DNA from: Opitutales bacterium
GTDB taxonomy: Bacteria > Verrucomicrobiota > Verrucomicrobiia > Opitutales > T3Sed10-336
Assembly: GCA_007132315.1 (NCBI GenBank)
Contig: SLOW01000140.1
Span: 1-9,320 of the forward strand
Reading direction: 5' to 3'
DNA: 9,320 nucleotides
Shown: piece after piece, positions 7,674-9,320 of the stretch
Layout of the letters: each line of letters begins with the position of its first letter
Position numbering within the stretch: the first letter of the stretch is position 1
The notes under the pieces: model-generated
What the model was told of the DNA's origin: nothing
Databases searched by the model: none
The model's input: only the letters and a program-made list of their open reading frames with translations
Position numbers and translations under genes: made by a program

Positions 7674-7770
7674 GCCATTCCCCTGGAGGACCGCATGGCC
7701 CCGCGCGGGCGTCCTGGGATCCACAGGCAGGAATGCCTGTGTCACTTGGAAGCGCGGGCATCTTGTCCGC
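7674..7770. repeat. Composite palindromic (REP-like) repeat, copy 2
   Basis: This lies within the 337-base gene-free stretch 7596-7932. It starts with GCCATTCCCCTGGAGG (7674-7689), the exact reverse complement of the distal block of copy 1. A GC-rich near-palindrome CCCCGCGCGGGC follows (about 7699-7710). Next is ACAGGC/GCCTGT (7723-7728, 7735-7740), extended by one pair on each side, followed by GTCAC as in copy 1. The last part is GCGGGC/GTCCGC (7754-7759, 7765-7770) with one wobble. Copies 1 and 2 thus share two modules but in different order and relative orientation. The rest of the gap holds the amphi-Trp promoter candidate and the tRNA terminator; no gene is evident. Confidence 0.75.
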
Positions 7771-7872
7771 ACAGTCGACGCGGAATCGCCGCCGTCAAAG
7801 CAAAATCCCGTCAGTGTCTTTTCGCGCACATTATTGGACTAATGTGCCTTTACCGAAAAACCGGGCACAAAC

Positions 7873-7901
7873 GAAAAAGCCGTCCTTTTCCGGAAACGGC
7901 T
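7873..7901 (-). terminator. Rho-independent terminator of tRNA-Leu
   Basis: Reading the minus strand, AGCCGT (7896-7901) pairs with ACGGCT (7878-7883) across a 12-base loop, TTCCGGAAAAGG, which may pair partly within itself. The stem is followed at once by TTTTT (7874-7878, the first T being the last stem base). It lies 32 bases past the tRNA 3' end and in its orientation, which fits termination of a monocistronic tRNA transcript. Confidence 0.75.
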
Positions 7902-7932
7902 CCCTCACCCCAACTCCCCTCTATCCAAGCGG

Positions 7933-8014
7933 TGCTCAGGGGGGGACTCGAACCCCCACACCTCGCGGCACATGAACCTGAATCATGCGTGTCTACCAAT
8001 TCCACCACCTGAGC
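7933..8014 (-). tRNA. tRNA-Leu (anticodon CAG)
   Basis: A complete class II tRNA of 82 bases is visible on the minus strand. The acceptor stem is GCTCAGG (8008-8014) with CCTGAGC (7934-7940) and the discriminator base is A (7933). The D-arm carries the Leu-type GTGGAATTGGTAGAC. The anticodon stem CATGA/TCATG encloses TTCAGGT, which places CAG (plus-strand 7978-7980) at positions 34-36. The long variable arm has GCC/GGT around GCGA. The T-arm is GGGGG-TTCGAGT-CCCCC (7941-7957). After the discriminator the genome reads CCG, so the 3' CCA is not encoded and must be added by tRNA nucleotidyltransferase. The tRNA decodes CUG, expected to be a frequent leucine codon in this GC-rich sequence. It has its own promoter and terminator. 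Confidence 0.97.
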
Positions 8015-8067
8015 TCAGGGGAAGCACGGTTGCCGCAATGCAACGGACTTCACCGCTGAAAAGACAA

Positions 8068-8119
8068 TCTATATTCTCGCTCCCGGGAACGGTGCAAGCC
8101 CAGAAACGAAATTAATTTC
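8068..8119 (-). promoter_or_regulatory. Probable sigma70-type promoter of tRNA-Leu
   Basis: On the minus strand TTGCAC (8092-8097) and TATAGA (8068-8073) are 18 bases apart. Transcription would start near 8061, leaving a 5' leader of about 47 bases to be trimmed by RNase P. Upstream of the -35 is an AT-rich perfect 12-base palindrome GAAATTAATTTC (8108-8119), placed where an UP element would be. A second palindrome, TCCCGGGA (8081-8088), lies in the spacer and may be an operator or chance. This is the best-looking promoter in the window. Confidence 0.6.
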
Positions 8120-8228
8120 CCCTCGGTAAACACGCCCGACCGACTTGAGGCATCAGGTAAGACCATGGGCGCCGGCGCGTGCGGAAAACGAATCAACTGG
8201 CTTCCCGAACGGTCGGGCTTCGCCCGGT

Positions 8229-9041
8229 TCAGGGACTGTCGCGCTCGGCTGTGCGATGGACGTAAGCGCCGATTTCAGGAATCTCCTTGGCCCGCCGTCC
8301 CGAAGGCAGGCGGACGAGGTAGGGATCTCCCTCCTCCTCTTCCGGGTCGGAGTCGTCACCGAGTTCCATCTCATCATCCTCAACCGACGGCGGTTCCGGG
8401 TCGAACAGATGGGACAACCGCCGCGGCAACGGATCGAGCACCAGGGCCGGATTCTTCACCCGGCCCTTTTTCACCCGCTCGAAAATACACGGATAAAAAG
8501 CCTTCCGATACCGCTCCTGAAAATCCTTGATCCATTTCTCGGAAAGGTTTTCGCGGCGATTTAGGAGAACGTAATCGGAAAAATGGATACAGGCATCGTA
8601 CCATTTGGCCAGATCCGGATTCTCGAACGCGAGGCGGCAATGGACCACCGTGAGAATGCGAGCCAGGGCAACACCGTTGTCGCCCGACCAATGGTAAAAG
8701 GCCTCCACCTGATCCACGGGATTCAGGCCGCCGTGAGAAAGGAAAAAGAAATGGGTAACGCCTTCCGGCACGGCGGCTTCCATTCCTTCATCGGTCCGGC
8801 GCCAGACGGCCCGAACAAAGGATTCCAAGTCGGCCAACGGCGACCCCGGTTCTTCCGGTTCCTCCTCCGGAAAACAGACCACAACCCGGTCGGAGGGTTC
8901 CAGCCCGCCCAAGAGGTCGGCCAGAACTTCGCGCCGACCGGAACCCGAGGCCCCGAGAATAACATATGCCAGAGGCGGTTCCATGACGGTGCCATTATGC
9001 CATTCAACTCTACCCGAGTTCAACCGGGAAAAATCCCCCAT
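8229..9041 (-). CDS. CobW/G3E-like P-loop protein with degenerate GTPase motifs
   Basis: The 270-residue product resembles the N-terminal GTPase part of the CobW/COG0523 (G3E) family, whose members deliver metals or cofactors. The order of landmarks fits: P-loop position ILGASGSGRREVL (28-40), THFFFLSHGGLNPVDQV (96-112) where CobW proteins have the E-x-S-G-x-x-x-P switch segment, ILTVVHCRLAF (129-139) where they have TVVDA, and DYVLLNRRENL (156-166) where they have the base-binding NKxD. The key residues are altered: the Walker A Lys-Ser/Thr is Arg36-Arg37, NKxD is Asn-Arg-Arg-Glu (161-164), and no CxCC zinc-binding motif is present. The CobW C-terminal domain is replaced by a very acidic stretch (221-238) and a short basic/hydrophobic end. 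GTP hydrolysis is therefore doubtful. Start ATG 9041 lies 15 bp after aroC; ATG 8984 (residue 20), just before the P-loop strand, is an equally good start. Family link is by pattern only. Confidence 0.8.
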   Translation of the reverse strand: MGDFSRLNSGRVEWHNGTVMEPPLAYVILGASGSGRREVLADLLGGLEPSDRVVVCFPEEEPEEPGSPLADLESFVRAVWRRTDEGMEAAVPEGVTHFFFLSHGGLNPVDQVEAFYHWSGDNGVALARILTVVHCRLAFENPDLAKWYDACIHFSDYVLLNRRENLSEKWIKDFQERYRKAFYPCIFERVKKGRVKNPALVLDPLPRRLSHLFDPEPPSVEDDEMELGDDSDPEEEEGDPYLVRLPSGRRAKEIPEIGAYVHRTAERDSP

Positions 9042-9056
9042 GAGCGGCAGGCGTGG

Positions 9057-9320
9057 TCAGGATGTGCGACCGGGGAATTCGAACAGGCGGCACTGGGCGT
9101 GATGGCGCATCCAGTGATCCAAGAGCACCAGAGCGGTCATGCTCTCGACAATGGGCACGGCGCGCGGGAGAACACAGGGATCGTGACGACCCTTGCCGCG
9201 AAATTCGGTTTCTTTGCCGTCCTCGGTTACCGTTTTCTGTGTCTGCAAGATCGTGGCGGTGGGCTTGAACGCCGTACGGAAACGGAGCTCCTCACCCGAA
9301 GAAATCCCGCCCAGCACCCC
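9057..9320 (-). CDS. aroC: Chorismate synthase, C-terminal fragment (N-terminus beyond window)
   Basis: Chorismate synthase converts 5-enolpyruvylshikimate-3-phosphate to chorismate, the last common step to aromatic amino acids, folates and quinones, using reduced FMN. The visible 88 residues are the C-terminal part and end at a TGA (9057-9059). The frame is open through the right edge, so the true start lies beyond 9320. Family motifs are plain: GVLGGISSGEELRFRTAFKP (the GGISNGxx...FKPT block) and the signature GRHDPCVLPRAVPIVESM, followed by ALVLLDHWM. The usual length is about 360 residues, so some three quarters are missing. The CobW-like gene starts 15 bp downstream, which suggests one transcript. 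Confidence 0.96.
   Translation of the reverse strand, partial: GVLGGISSGEELRFRTAFKPTATILQTQKTVTEDGKETEFRGKGRHDPCVLPRAVPIVESMTALVLLDHWMRHHAQCRLFEFPGRTS

Noticed and set aside
7605..7829. Minus-strand 74-codon ORF in the gene-free stretch
   Set aside because: Much of it is a translation of the palindromic repeat (it includes VTQAFLPV from the ACAGGC core), and it has no family resemblance.
8213..8226. CGGGC/GCCCG hairpin just after the CobW-like gene as a terminator
   Set aside because: The stem is good but no T-run follows on the minus strand, and an overlapping alternative hairpin exists; it could be a read-through barrier, not an intrinsic terminator.

Overview
The window looks like chromosomal core DNA of a GC-rich, Gram-negative bacterium. 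The outer-membrane signature is clear: kdsB (Kdo activation for lipopolysaccharide), an MlaE-type lipid-transport permease, and a secreted M13 metallopeptidase. Housekeeping genes (hemH, rlmD, aroC, tRNA-Leu) make up most of the rest. Gene style, scarce Shine-Dalgarno sequences and the type of short palindromic repeat recall Verrucomicrobiota (possibly Opitutae), but that placement is inference from memory and not a tested assignment.

Layout, left to right. 1-964 (minus): MlaE/YrbE-family ABC permease with an N-terminal STAS-like domain, running off the left edge. 1032-2087 (plus, the only rightward gene): ferrochelatase hemH with a Cys-rich insert. 2088-2314: convergent intergenic gap with weak hairpins. 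2315-3067 (minus): kdsB. 3068-3257: gap holding a palindromic repeat. 3258-4508 (minus): rlmD-type rRNA m5U methyltransferase. 4535-6568 (minus): M13 (neprilysin-type) peptidase, 26 bp upstream of rlmD. 6569-6842: gap with nothing recognised. 6843-7277 (minus): small membrane-anchored protein with a basic tail. 7317-7595 (minus): amphi-Trp domain protein. 7596-7932: gap with a candidate promoter, a second palindromic repeat and a tRNA terminator. 7933-8014 (minus): tRNA-Leu(CAG) with its own promoter. 8229-9041 (minus): CobW/G3E-like protein with degenerate nucleotide-binding motifs. 9057-9320 (minus): C-terminal part of chorismate synthase aroC, running off the right edge.

Apart from hemH everything reads leftward. 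Close spacing suggests three small units: aroC plus the CobW-like gene (15 bp gap), amphi-Trp plus membrane protein (39 bp gap), and M13 peptidase plus rlmD (26 bp gap). The tRNA appears to be an independent transcription unit with promoter and terminator. No CRISPR, transposase, integrase or clear novel multi-gene system is visible. The most interesting items are the degenerate CobW-like GTPase, the two composite palindromic repeats that share modules in rearranged order, the Cys-rich insert of HemH, and the uncharacterised amphi-Trp/membrane-protein pair.
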